From: Gemmatimonadota bacterium
GTDB lineage: Bacteria; Gemmatimonadota; Gemmatimonadetes; Longimicrobiales; Gaopeijiaceae
Length of the DNA: 46,069 nucleotides
NCBI GenBank assembly: GCA_022340865.1
Contig: JAJDNC010000067.1
Span: 1 to 46,069, forward strand
Reading direction: 5' to 3'
The position numbers and the translations under genes were made by a program. Every line of letters begins with the position of its first letter. Position 1 is the first letter of the stretch. This document shows, in pieces, positions 35,054 to 43,657 of the stretch. Below the pieces are notes generated by a model. It had not been told where the DNA came from. It was given only the letters and a program-made list of their open reading frames with translations, and did no database searches.

Positions 35054-36493
35054 ATGGAGACTCAGACCATTGCAGCGAAGCGCGACGAGATCGCGACACC
35101 GGCCCGCCGCGCCTTTCCGTATCATGTCCTGGAGAAGCCCGGCGACAACCTGGTGGACCGCTTCCTCGAGGCTTTCGCCTGGGTGCTCGAGTACACCGAC
35201 TACAAGCCGCTGCTGGACAGCTACTGCAGATCCACCGCCAAGTGCAACCGATGCGCGGTGGCCTGCCCCATTCTGCTCGCGTCGGGTGATCCACGGGACA
35301 TCCCGTGCTACCGGACGAACCTGCTGCTGGACACGTACCGGCGGTACTTCACCATGGGCGGCTGGGTGAAGGCGCGTTTCACCACGCCCTTCGAGCTGAC
35401 CGAAGAGCTCCTCTACGAGATGGGGGACGTGTTCTACCGGTGCACGGTGTGCCGCCGCTGCACCCGCTCATGTCCCCTCGGGTTCGACCACGGGCTCATC
35501 ACGCGCCTGGGCCGCTACCTCCTGAGCCTGGTGGGGATCGTGCCCAAGGCCCTGCAGGTGAGCGTCCAGGAGCAACTCGAGGGAGAGACCCACAACACGT
35601 CCAAGGTGTCCCGCGCGGGTCTGCTGGACGTCCTGTCGTTCCTCTCCGAGGAGATGGAGGAGAGCCTGGGCGTGAAGCTCGATTTCCCCACCGACGAGAC
35701 GGATCGCGACTACGTCTTCTTCTGCGCCGTGAGCGACTACCTCATGGAGCCCGACACGCTCATGGGAAACGCGGCGGTGCTGTACGCCGCCGGCGACTGG
35801 GATCGGTGGACCATCGGGCTGTGCAACTACGACGGCATCAACTACGGGCTCTTCTACAGCGACTGGCACCTGGAGCAGATCATCAAGCGGCTCGTCGCCG
35901 AGGTGGACCGGCTCAAGGGCCGAAGCGTGCTCATCGGAGAGTGCGGGCACGCCTCCCGGGCGGCGCACGACTTCATCCCCACGTTCATGGGGCAGCGTGC
36001 CCCGCCGGTCCGGAACTTCATGGAGTACACCCTCGACTGCCTGCGGGCCGGAAAGATCTCCCTGGATCCGGACGTGGTCACGGAGCGGGTTACGTACCAC
36101 GACCCGTGCAACCTAGCCCGCTCCGGTTGGATCGTCGACCAGCCCCGCGAGATCCTGCGCAGCTTCTGCCGCGACTACGTCGACATGACTCCGAAAGGGG
36201 CCGACAACTACTGCTGCGGCGGAGGCGGGGGGCTCGTCTCCATCGACGAGCTCCACGACTTCCGAATGGAGATCGCGGGCAAGGTCAAGGCCGAGCAGAT
36301 CGCCCGCACGGGAGCCGACATCGTCGTGGCGCCCTGCGCCAACTGCAAGAAGCAGCTCAAGGAGCTCGTGGAGCACTACGAGATCCCCTGCACGGTGGTG
36401 GGCCTCCACGACCTGGTTCTGAGGGCCATCGAGATCCCCGGCGGGAAGTCCCCCGTCGAGCGCAGGGCAGAAGCGGCCCTCTTCGCCATCTGA
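35054..36493 (+). CDS. HdrD/HmcF-like Fe-S protein with CCG domain
   Basis: 479 aa, no signal peptide or membrane helix, so cytoplasmic or bound to the inner face. The N-terminal part has two [4Fe-4S] motifs: CNRCAVACP with a distant partner Cys (DIPCYRTN), and CTVCRRCTRSCPLGF. The C-terminal half has cysteine-rich motifs of the heterodisulfide reductase type: GECGHASRAAHD, YHDPCNLARSG, NYCCGGGGG and APCANCKKQL. In HdrD, TmcB and HmcF such domains exchange electrons with thiol/disulfide partners or quinone-linked carriers. It is the first gene after the sigma-54 promoter and is followed after 20 bases by a cytochrome b gene, as in Hmc/Tmc complexes. The start is chosen for position after the promoter; the ribosome site is weak. 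Confidence 0.9.
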   Translation: METQTIAAKRDEIATPARRAFPYHVLEKPGDNLVDRFLEAFAWVLEYTDYKPLLDSYCRSTAKCNRCAVACPILLASGDPRDIPCYRTNLLLDTYRRYFTMGGWVKARFTTPFELTEELLYEMGDVFYRCTVCRRCTRSCPLGFDHGLITRLGRYLLSLVGIVPKALQVSVQEQLEGETHNTSKVSRAGLLDVLSFLSEEMEESLGVKLDFPTDETDRDYVFFCAVSDYLMEPDTLMGNAAVLYAAGDWDRWTIGLCNYDGINYGLFYSDWHLEQIIKRLVAEVDRLKGRSVLIGECGHASRAAHDFIPTFMGQRAPPVRNFMEYTLDCLRAGKISLDPDVVTERVTYHDPCNLARSGWIVDQPREILRSFCRDYVDMTPKGADNYCCGGGGGLVSIDELHDFRMEIAGKVKAEQIARTGADIVVAPCANCKKQLKELVEHYEIPCTVVGLHDLVLRAIEIPGGKSPVERRAEAALFAI

Positions 36494-36513
36494 GCGCGAG
36501 GTTCACCGACGAC

Positions 36514-37221
36514 ATGACCATCGACCGCTGGATCGAGTTCGCCAAAGGGCCCCTCTTCGCCGTCACCTTCATGGTCATGGTGCTGGGTCTCGGTCGGCAG
36601 GTCTTGCTCCAGTTCTACTTCCTCGGGGTCAAGAAGGGCCGACGCCTCAGGAACGTCCACTGGAAGCAGGTGGCCCGTGAGACCTCGAGCTGGGTGGTTC
36701 CGGTGAGGCACATGGAGCCCGGAACCGGCCTCTTCTCGGTGGCGTCGTACCTCATGCACGTCGGGGTCCTCCTCGTGCCCCTCTTCCTGGTGGATCACAT
36801 CGCTTTGTGGAACGCGTTCCTCGGGCTGCACCTGCCCGCCATCGGAGAGGGCACCGCCGACGCGCTGACCCTGCTCACCATCTCGTGCGCCATCCTCCTG
36901 CTGGTGATGCGCCTCCTGAGGAGTCGGCACCGACTCGTGAGCCGTCCGGCCGACTACCTCCTGCTGATGGCGGTGCTGCTCCCGTTCCTCTCGGGATATC
37001 TGGCATCACACCCCAGCGTGAATCCGTGTCCGTGGAACGTGATGATGCTGACCCATCTGCTGAGCGCCGAGCTCCTGTTCGTGCTGATGCCCTTCACCAA
37101 GCTGGCGCACGTGGTCCTCTTCTTCTTCGACCGGATCTCGGTGGTGCACTGGCAGCTGCGGCCCGGCGCCGGAGACAGGGTGGCCGAGGCACTCTACCGG
37201 AAGGAGGTCGGGGCACGATGA
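36514..37221 (+). CDS. NarI/DsrM-like membrane cytochrome b subunit
   Basis: 235 aa with about five membrane helices: PLFAVTFMVMVLGLGRQVLL, a helix from YLMHVGVLLVPLFLVDHIAL, ADALTLLTISCAILLLVMRL, ADYLLLMAVLLPFLSGYLA, and LLSAELLFVLMPFTKLAHVV. Several histidines sit in or near the helices (VRHMEP, LMHVG, VDHIAL, LASHP, MLTHLLS, KLAHVV) and could bind b hemes and face the quinone pool. NarI, DsrM, TmcC and HmcE share this plan. The last base pairs overlap the next ATG (ATGA), so the subunits are translationally coupled. Confidence 0.85.
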   Translation: MTIDRWIEFAKGPLFAVTFMVMVLGLGRQVLLQFYFLGVKKGRRLRNVHWKQVARETSSWVVPVRHMEPGTGLFSVASYLMHVGVLLVPLFLVDHIALWNAFLGLHLPAIGEGTADALTLLTISCAILLLVMRLLRSRHRLVSRPADYLLLMAVLLPFLSGYLASHPSVNPCPWNVMMLTHLLSAELLFVLMPFTKLAHVVLFFFDRISVVHWQLRPGAGDRVAEALYRKEVGAR

Positions 37222-37997
37222 ACGCGATTCTCGTCGACGTGACCCGGTGCACCGGCTGCGAGCAGTGCGTGGACGCCTGCATCGACAGGAATCACGGCGA
37301 TCCCCTGCAGGCGCAGCTCGCCCGCGCCACCACGAAGGACGGCCTGTCCGCGGACAGGCTGTTGAGCATCGCGGAGGTGGCGTCCGGTCGCTTCGCGCGT
37401 CTCACCTGCATGCACTGCGTCGACCCGAGCTGCGTGTCGGCCTGTCTGGTGGGGAGCATCACGAAGACCCCCGAGGGACCCGTGGTCTACGATCCCGAGA
37501 AGTGCATAGGCTGCCGTTACTGCATGCTCGCCTGCCCTTTCCACGTGCCGCGCTACGAATGGGATCAGCCCGTGCCGTACATGAGGAAGTGCGACATGTG
37601 CGCGGACCGGCAGGCCGAGGGGCGCCCACCGGCGTGCGTGGAAGCCTGTCCCAACGACGCACTCCTCTTCGGGGACAGGGACCGGCTCCTCGCCCAGGCA
37701 CACGACCGCATCGACCGCGGAGGCGGCGCGTACCTCCCGAGGGTCTGGGGGGAGCACGCCTTCGGTGGGACGTCCGTCCTGTACGTGTCGGACGTCGACC
37801 TCGGGCCCCTGGGATGGCCGGGGCGGGCCACGGAGCCCATTCCGGACCTCACGGAGCCGCTGATCTCCAAGACACCCTTCATCGGAACCGGCGTGGCCTG
37901 CGCGCTGCTCGCCGTCAACTGGGTGATCCGCCGGAGGATGAGGCTCGCTGCGGAAGCGGCCGAGGCGGATGCGGCGACGGGTGAGGACGCGGAGTAG
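37218..37997 (+). CDS. Membrane-anchored four-cluster ferredoxin subunit (HybA/HmcB-like)
   Basis: 259 aa. Four [4Fe-4S] cysteine sets: CTGCEQCVDAC; CMHCVDPSCVSAC; CIGCRYCMLACPF; and CDMCADR with CVEACP. A C-terminal membrane helix (about 224-242, FIGTGVACALLAVNWVI) is followed by RRRMR. This is the electron-wire subunit that partners NrfD/HybB-type proteins. Unlike HybA it has no Tat signal at the N-terminus, yet the positive cluster after the helix would suggest the clusters are outside; topology is therefore unclear. AAGGAGGT lies nine bases before the ATG. Confidence 0.92.
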   Translation: MNAILVDVTRCTGCEQCVDACIDRNHGDPLQAQLARATTKDGLSADRLLSIAEVASGRFARLTCMHCVDPSCVSACLVGSITKTPEGPVVYDPEKCIGCRYCMLACPFHVPRYEWDQPVPYMRKCDMCADRQAEGRPPACVEACPNDALLFGDRDRLLAQAHDRIDRGGGAYLPRVWGEHAFGGTSVLYVSDVDLGPLGWPGRATEPIPDLTEPLISKTPFIGTGVACALLAVNWVIRRRMRLAAEAAEADAATGEDAE

Positions 37998-38056
37998 TCC
38001 CGGACACGGGGGGAGGGATCGACATCCATGACAGTCAGGCGCTCGGGAGAACACCG

Positions 38057-39985
38057 GTGACCGATCGTACTCGCGGCCTGAAGGACCTCCTGTGGGCCCT
38101 CGCTCTTGCGGGCCTGGTGGCCACGGTGCTGCGGCTCTGGTTCGGGCTGGGTCCCACCACGAACCTCAGCGACGCCGCCCCCTGGGGACTCTGGAAGATC
38201 CTCAACATGGTGGCGGGCGTCGCGATCTCCACCAGCGGCTTCACCATGGGCTTCCTGGTCTACGTGCTCCGCCTGGAGCGCTTCAGGCCCCTCATGAAGC
38301 CTGCCATCCTCGTGGCGTTCCTGGGCTACGGATGCTCCTGCGGCGCGCTCCTCCTGGACATCGGCCTGCCGTGGCGGTTCTGGCATCCGTTCTTCATGTG
38401 GAATCCGCATTCGTTCCTGTTCGAGGTCTTCTGGTGCGTGACCCTCTACTTCACCGTCACCGCCATCGAGCTGGCGCCCTCCGTCTTCGAGAAGCTCAAG
38501 GCCGAGAGGGTGACCAAGGCGCTGCACAAGGTCGCCTTCTGGGTGGTGATCGTGGGCATCTCCCTCTCCTCCCTACACCACTCCTCGCTGGGCTCGCTGT
38601 TCCTGGTGACGCCCCAGCGTCTCTATCCGCTCTGGTACACGCCGCTCCTGCCGCTCCTCTTCATCCTGTCGGCCATGGGCGGGGGGCTCATGTTCCTGGT
38701 CCTGGTGCGGATCCTCCACGCGCACTGGTACGACAGGGAGGCCGTCTTCGGCCCGACCCCCCTCGAGCGGGAGCTGTTCCTGCTGGGATCCGTGCGGGGC
38801 GACGGGGGGTCGCGCAGGCGGCAGGTGGGCCGGGACATGCCCGTGCTCACCGACGTGGCGCGCATCGCGACGGGGATCCTGGCGGCTTGGCTCCTGCTGC
38901 AGATCTACCACCTGGCGCACCCGGCGGTGTGGAGCACCTTCGTGGCGGGCACTTGGGAGACCTGGCTCTACGCGGCGGAGCTCCTGATCACGGCCGTGGT
39001 GCCCATCGCGCTGGTGTGGCGCCCGCAGTTCCGCCGCTCCCCGGGCGCCCTGGCCGTCGCCGCCTGCTCCGCCTCCGCCGGGCTCCTCCTGAACCGGATG
39101 GACGTCGGCATCTTCGGATACTTCCGGAGCTCCGGCGTCGTCTACTTCCCCTCCCTGGTGGAGTGGGCGCTCTCCCTCGGCGTCATCGCGGCGGCCGCCC
39201 TGGTGTTTCTGTACTTCGTGGAGAACATGGGCGTCTTCGCGGTGTCTCCGGCCGAGGGTGACGGGCCCCGCCCGTTCCGGGTCTCCTTCGATTCCCTGTC
39301 CCGGGTCTGGCACACGGCCCTGAGGAGCGGCCTGGAGCGCACCACGCTCATCGCGGTTCTGGTGGTGCCGCTGGCGGGAGCGCTCATGTACCCGCCCTAT
39401 GCGCGTCGCCGCACCGTCGACGTGCGCGCGGCCTCCCGACTGGACGTCGCCGGGGACAGCCTGCGCATCGACGGCGACCGGACTGGGCTGCGCACGGTGT
39501 TCTCCCACGCAGGCTGTCAGAAGCGTCTGGGGGGAGACTCCTCGTGCGTCTCCTGCCATCACATGTCGCTGCCGGGGGACACCACCACACCGTGCTCATC
39601 ATGCCACCGGCACATGTACACGGAGACGTCGATCTTCGACCACGACTACCACATCAAGGCGGTGGCGGACAGCCTGAGCCTCCCGGGCCCCTTCCCGTCG
39701 AACGGCTCCTGCGTGTACTGTCACGCCGAGGGCGAGGCGAAGACCGAGGGGAACGCCAAGGCGTGCGTCGAGTGCCACTCGGAGTGGAGGGACGAGTACG
39801 CCAACGGCACCAGGGACCTGGCGCGGGCGCCCGGATACCTCGAGGCGATGCACGGCACCTGCCTGGAATGCCATCAGAAGGAGGCGGCGGAACGGAACCA
39901 GCCGCTGCTGCAGCAGTGCTCCACGTGCCATAGGTCCCTCACGCCACGGGGCTCTCCGGAAGCGCAGCTCGCACGGCGTCGGTGA
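38057..39985 (+). CDS. HybB-type membrane quinone subunit fused to hexaheme cytochrome c
   Basis: 642 aa from GTG (GGGAGA upstream). Residues 1-395 match HybB, with about ten helices; family stretches include TSGFTMGFLVYVLRLERF, NPHSFLFEVFWCVTLYF and LHHSSLGSLFLVTPQRLYPL. An added helix at about 429-448 (LIAVLVVPLAGALMYPP) takes the chain across the membrane once more. The C-terminal domain (497-625) has six CxxCH heme-c sites: CVSCH, CSSCH, CVYCH, CVECH, CLECH and CSTCH. Extra histidines (FSHAGCQ, FDHDYHI) may be sixth ligands. Known complexes normally encode the NrfD/HybB subunit and the multiheme cytochrome separately. It should pass electrons between menaquinone or the b hemes and periplasmic acceptors. 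Confidence 0.93.
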   Translation: MTDRTRGLKDLLWALALAGLVATVLRLWFGLGPTTNLSDAAPWGLWKILNMVAGVAISTSGFTMGFLVYVLRLERFRPLMKPAILVAFLGYGCSCGALLLDIGLPWRFWHPFFMWNPHSFLFEVFWCVTLYFTVTAIELAPSVFEKLKAERVTKALHKVAFWVVIVGISLSSLHHSSLGSLFLVTPQRLYPLWYTPLLPLLFILSAMGGGLMFLVLVRILHAHWYDREAVFGPTPLERELFLLGSVRGDGGSRRRQVGRDMPVLTDVARIATGILAAWLLLQIYHLAHPAVWSTFVAGTWETWLYAAELLITAVVPIALVWRPQFRRSPGALAVAACSASAGLLLNRMDVGIFGYFRSSGVVYFPSLVEWALSLGVIAAAALVFLYFVENMGVFAVSPAEGDGPRPFRVSFDSLSRVWHTALRSGLERTTLIAVLVVPLAGALMYPPYARRRTVDVRAASRLDVAGDSLRIDGDRTGLRTVFSHAGCQKRLGGDSSCVSCHHMSLPGDTTTPCSSCHRHMYTETSIFDHDYHIKAVADSLSLPGPFPSNGSCVYCHAEGEAKTEGNAKACVECHSEWRDEYANGTRDLARAPGYLEAMHGTCLECHQKEAAERNQPLLQQCSTCHRSLTPRGSPEAQLARRR

Positions 39986-40071
39986 CGGCCACCGTGGGTG
40001 CATCGGTCGTCGGGCCCCTTGGCCAAGTTTGGTAGCCGGCGGTGCAGACGAGGCGAGAGGAGGTTACGCGC

Positions 40072-40392
40072 ATGCGAATCGCAGTGACGGCGAAGGGTAC
40101 CACGTTGGACTCGCCCGTCGAGCCCAGGTTCGGCCGCTGTGCCCACGTCCTGCTGGTGGACAGCACCGGCATGGGCGTGGAGGCCCTGCCCAACCCCTAC
40201 GCCCAGGAGTCCGGCGGAGCCGGAAGCCGGTTGGTGAGCCTCATCGCGGACCATGGCGCGGCCGTGGTGCTCACCGGCTCGCCGGGTCCCAACGCGTTCA
40301 CGGCGTTGGAGGCGGCGGGGATACGCACCGTGACCGGCTGCACCGGCACCGTGCGCCAGGCGCTGGAGGCGTTCGGCGTCCGCGGGGCCTGA
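40072..40392 (+). CDS. Small NifX-like protein
   Basis: 106 aa, a single dinitrogenase Fe-Mo cofactor-type domain: MRIAVTAKGTTLDSPVEPRF at the start with the family motif EPRFGRCAHVLLVD, then GAAVVLTGSPGPNAFTALEA and TGTVRQALEAF. Such small proteins occur widely outside nitrogen fixation and may bind or carry metal clusters. GAGGAGG lies about eight bases before ATG 40072, which is preferred over an upstream ATG at 40042. It follows the cytochrome fusion by 86 bases and is probably the last gene of the sigma-54 operon. Confidence 0.88.
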   Translation: MRIAVTAKGTTLDSPVEPRFGRCAHVLLVDSTGMGVEALPNPYAQESGGAGSRLVSLIADHGAAVVLTGSPGPNAFTALEAAGIRTVTGCTGTVRQALEAFGVRGA

Positions 40393-40477
40393 GGGTCCCC
40401 ACGTGGCTCCCGGCGTCCGGCGCGACTTCCCGCGACTTCCCGCGGTCCCTGGGGTTCTCCGCGGTCCCCAAGGCTCG

Positions 40478-42409
40478 CTATAGCTCGAGGGCCGCTTCGA
40501 GCGCCTCGCGGAGGGCGTCCCCGGCACCCCGCGGCTCGACGGCGTCGCCCACCACGTGGACCTCCAGACCGCTCCCCTGGAGGTCGTCCGGCAGGGTCCG
40601 GTTCGGGCGCACGCCCACCGCCAGGACCACGGTCTGCACGGGCAGGTGGATCTCCCGGTGATCCGCCTCGGCCACCGCGACGTCGCGGGACAGACGCGTG
40701 AGCCTCGTGCGGGTGTGGATCTCCACGCCACCCTCCTCCAGCCGGTTGAGCAGCATCGCCCTGGGAAGCGCGTCCAGCTCCGTGCCCACGTCCTCGCGCA
40801 TCTCCAACAGCGTCACCTTATGGCCCTGGCTCGCCAGGAACTCTGCGGCCTCCAGGCCCACGAGCCCGCCTCCGACGAGGAGGACGTGCAGCGTATCCAC
40901 CTCCACGTCGCCTTCGAGAACGTCCGTCGCCAGGACCCACCGCGTCTCCTCGATCCCCGGGAAGGACGCGGCGAAGGGAACGCCGCCCGTGGCCAGGACG
41001 ACGGCATCCGGCCTCGAAGCCTTCAGGTCATCCGCGGTGACCCGGACGCCCAGGCGGATATCCACGCCGGCCCGTCTCGCCATGAGCTCCAGGTGCCGCA
41101 CGCCATCCAGGAAGCCCTCCTTGTGCGGAACCCGGCCCGCCAGCACGAGCTGGCCGCCCAGATGGTTCTTCTCCTCCAGCAGCGAGACCCGGTGCCCTCG
41201 CTCCGCCGCTACCCGCGCGGCCTCCAGGCCCGCCGGTCCCCCTCCCACCACCACCACCCGGCGCGGTTCCGTCGTGGGCGTCTGGCGGATCGTTGATTCC
41301 CGTCCGGTGAGGGGATTGAAGAGACAGTGGGTTCCCCGCCCTTTGCGCAGCTCGCCGAGGCACCCCTGATGGCACGCCGCGCAGAGAAGGATCGCCTCTT
41401 CGTCTCCATCCTCCGTCTTGCGCAGCCAGTCGGGGTCGGCGAGCAGCGGACGTCCCAGGCCGACGAGGTCGGTCTGCCCGGCGGCCAGCGCCTCTCTCGC
41501 CACGCCGGGTGACCGGATTCGGCCCGCCACAATCACCGGCAGCCCGGATGCTTCCCTGATGCGCTTCGCCAGAGGAAGCAGGTGCGCCTCGGGTGTCCCC
41601 GCTGGATACAGGCAGAACGGCACGGACTCGCACATGGTGCCGGACGTGACGCTCAACGCGTCCACGCCCAGCTCGCGGAGCCGTACCGCCAGCGACAGGG
41701 CGTCCTCGATACCGAGCCCCCCGTCCACGTAGTCGGAGGCGTTCATGCGCACGACGATGGGGAGCTCCGGTCCCACCGCATCGCGCACCGCCTCCAGCAC
41801 CTCCGCGCCGAAGCGGAGGCGATTCTCGAAGGCACCCCCGTACCCGTCGTCCCGGCGGTTCGTCCTGGGAGAGAGGAACTGGTGGATGAGGTAGCCGTGG
41901 CTGAACGGGATCTCGACGGCGTCGAAGCCGGCTCGCCGGACCCGGGTGGCGGCGGCGCCGAAAGCCCCGACCACCTCGCGGATCTCCTGCGCGCTCAGAG
42001 CCCTGGGCACGACCTGGTTCGCCGGGCAGGGGACGTCGGACGCGGAGACCCGCTCACCCTCCGGGACCAGCCGCGGATTCACGGCGCGGCCGGCGTGGTT
42101 GACGTGGGCCATGATGCGTCCGCCGGCCGCGTGCACCGTGGCCGCCAGCGTCGCGAGGCCGGAGACCAGGACATCCTCATGGATGCCCAGCTGGGTGGGA
42201 AGCTCCCTCCCGTTTCCCGCGATGTAGAGGGGCTCGGTGGTGAGCAGGCCCACGCCTCCGGCGGCACGACGTGCATAGAAGGCCATGTGCCTGTCCGTCA
42301 CCTCGCCCGCCGGCGTGGCATATCCCAGCTTCACCGTCGTCATCACCACCCGGTTGGGGAGGCGCAGGGAGCCGACGTTCAACGGTCGGAAGATCGGGTC
42401 CTCGGTCAT
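40478..42409 (-). CDS. Fe-S/FMN/FAD oxidoreductase, 2,4-dienoyl-CoA reductase or BaiCD type
   Basis: 643 aa. The N-terminal TIM barrel of the old yellow enzyme family (FRPLNVGSLRLPNRVVMTT, IMAHVNHAGRAV, EIPFSHGYLIHQFLSP, IVVRMNASDY) binds FMN. CAACHQGCLGELRKGRGTHC supplies four Cys for a [4Fe-4S] cluster. The C-terminal half has two Rossmann motifs, VVVVGGGPAGLEAARVA for FAD and VLLVGGGLVGLEAAEFLA for NAD(P)H. Such enzymes reduce activated C=C bonds. Start at 42409, not 42457. It follows the exporter gene by 67 bases and may share its TetR control. Confidence 0.93.
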   Translation of the reverse strand: MTEDPIFRPLNVGSLRLPNRVVMTTVKLGYATPAGEVTDRHMAFYARRAAGGVGLLTTEPLYIAGNGRELPTQLGIHEDVLVSGLATLAATVHAAGGRIMAHVNHAGRAVNPRLVPEGERVSASDVPCPANQVVPRALSAQEIREVVGAFGAAATRVRRAGFDAVEIPFSHGYLIHQFLSPRTNRRDDGYGGAFENRLRFGAEVLEAVRDAVGPELPIVVRMNASDYVDGGLGIEDALSLAVRLRELGVDALSVTSGTMCESVPFCLYPAGTPEAHLLPLAKRIREASGLPVIVAGRIRSPGVAREALAAGQTDLVGLGRPLLADPDWLRKTEDGDEEAILLCAACHQGCLGELRKGRGTHCLFNPLTGRESTIRQTPTTEPRRVVVVGGGPAGLEAARVAAERGHRVSLLEEKNHLGGQLVLAGRVPHKEGFLDGVRHLELMARRAGVDIRLGVRVTADDLKASRPDAVVLATGGVPFAASFPGIEETRWVLATDVLEGDVEVDTLHVLLVGGGLVGLEAAEFLASQGHKVTLLEMREDVGTELDALPRAMLLNRLEEGGVEIHTRTRLTRLSRDVAVAEADHREIHLPVQTVVLAVGVRPNRTLPDDLQGSGLEVHVVGDAVEPRGAGDALREALEAALEL

Positions 42410-42476
42410 CGGGGTTCTCCCGGGAAGGATTCGTGCCGTGCGCTCTGGCGGGTCCATCCAGAAGCCCTCTCCATCG

Positions 42477-43505
42477 TCAGCTCCCCATCGCCAGAAGGGC
42501 GGCGCCCACGGCCAACCCCACGACGAGGTTGACCGCCTTCACCCGGACGAAGTCTCGCCTGGAGTGGGCCAGGAGAGGGAGCATGCCATGGCCGTCCTGG
42601 ACGACGGAGCTCGCCGCGAGGACGCTCATGGGGATCCCCCCGGAGGCGTAGAGGGTGACGAACACGAGGTGGGGTCCCGACTCGGGGATCAGGCCCACGA
42701 GCCCCCCCAGGCCCAGCATCGTCCAGGGGCTGTGACGCACCAGCGACTGCAGGTCGGTGCCGTGCGACAACAGGACGATGCCCATCAGCACGGCGGCGGT
42801 CCAGGCGAAGATCCGGGGCACGTGGCGGATCGCCACGTGCCGCCACAGATGATCCCGCAGGAAATGGTCGGGGACAGTAGCCACCACGAAGGCACCGAAC
42901 AGCCCCACGAGCAGCAGCGTCACCCGCACCCAGTTCCACCCAGCCGGTATCCCCCCGCCGCCCAGGACGACCCAGACGCTGTAGGCGACGGTGCCCAGCG
43001 TCAGCACCACCCGAGCCACGCGGGGCGGCCGCCACTGACGGATCAGGAGACGGCGCACGAAGCAGTCGCACTCCTCCTCGTGGACCGTCAGCTCGCCGCA
43101 CGCGCCGCGGCAGTAGCGTCCCTCCCCCGCCAGCCGATCCACCACCGGAGCCACGGCGAGCGCGAGGGCAGCGAGGCCGAGCATCAGCAGGAGCGCCTTC
43201 CCGGGAAAGAGGCCCAGCATGACGAAGGCCTCGTCTCCACTGGTGGCGATCATGGTGGCCGCGAGTGCTCCCACCGAAACGACGCGGTGGGAGTAGAGGG
43301 CCACGACCGTGAAGGCTCCCAGGCACCCCGGCATGGCGCCCAGAAGCACGGCGGCCAGATACTGCACCGCGGGCGAGCCGCGCACCGCGCGCTCCAGAGT
43401 TCCCCGGGTGAGCACGTTCAGATACTCCACCGCCATCATCATCACGGCGACGAACGCGGTGATCATCATCGCCTGGCCGAGGGTCTCCCGAAGCTCCGAA
43501 ACCAT
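42477..43505 (-). CDS. Putative 10-helix heavy-metal (manganese) exporter, ArsP_2/DUF2899 type
   Basis: 342 aa with about ten membrane helices in two halves. Family motifs: LLGAMPGCLGAFTVVALYSH, ATMIATSGDEAFVMLGLFPG and, in the second half, GLVGLIPESGPHLVFVTLYA and SVVQDGHGMLPLLAHSRRDF. A central loop is rich in Cys, His and acidic residues (CRGACGELTVHEEECDCF), suiting metal binding. Family members are annotated as putative manganese or arsenic exporters; the substrate is not proven. It is divergent from a tetR gene, with matching palindromes at both promoters. Confidence 0.85.
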   Translation of the reverse strand: MVSELRETLGQAMMITAFVAVMMMAVEYLNVLTRGTLERAVRGSPAVQYLAAVLLGAMPGCLGAFTVVALYSHRVVSVGALAATMIATSGDEAFVMLGLFPGKALLLMLGLAALALAVAPVVDRLAGEGRYCRGACGELTVHEEECDCFVRRLLIRQWRPPRVARVVLTLGTVAYSVWVVLGGGGIPAGWNWVRVTLLLVGLFGAFVVATVPDHFLRDHLWRHVAIRHVPRIFAWTAAVLMGIVLLSHGTDLQSLVRHSPWTMLGLGGLVGLIPESGPHLVFVTLYASGGIPMSVLAASSVVQDGHGMLPLLAHSRRDFVRVKAVNLVVGLAVGAALLAMGS

Positions 43506-43534
43506 GCGTGGCCCACCCCGGGGATCGCAGTGAC

Positions 43535-43548
43535 ATACTCAAGAGTAT
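43535..43548. promoter_or_regulatory. TetR operator copy 1 (exporter side)
   Basis: ATACTC-AA-GAGTAT, a 14-bp palindrome. It overlaps the last two bases of the minus-strand -10 element and the likely start point of the exporter gene. Its reverse complement is exactly the second copy at 43658. Confidence 0.8.
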
Positions 43549-43577
43549 TATAATCCGAATTCTAATGAGCATGTCAA
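43547..43577 (-). promoter_or_regulatory. Exporter promoter with 19-base spacer
   Basis: On the minus strand TTGACA (43577-43572) and TATAAT (43552-43547) are perfect consensus hexamers separated by 19 bases, two more than ideal. The operator covers the -10 end, so bound TetR should block it. Confidence 0.7.
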
Positions 43578-43657
43578 CCGTAGTAACGGGTGGATCGGTC
43601 GACATAGATGTTTTATCATAGGCACGAGGCCGGACAGGAAACCAGCAGAAGGAAAGC

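Noticed and set aside
40421..40440. Two tandem copies of CGCGACTTCC
   Set aside because: Only two copies in a convergent intergenic gap; no sign of an array or a function.
42424..42438. Possible sigma-54 promoter before the Fe-S flavoenzyme (minus strand)
   Set aside because: The -24 part reads CGGCACG, a good match, but the -12 position has CTTCC without GC, so the essential dinucleotide is missing.
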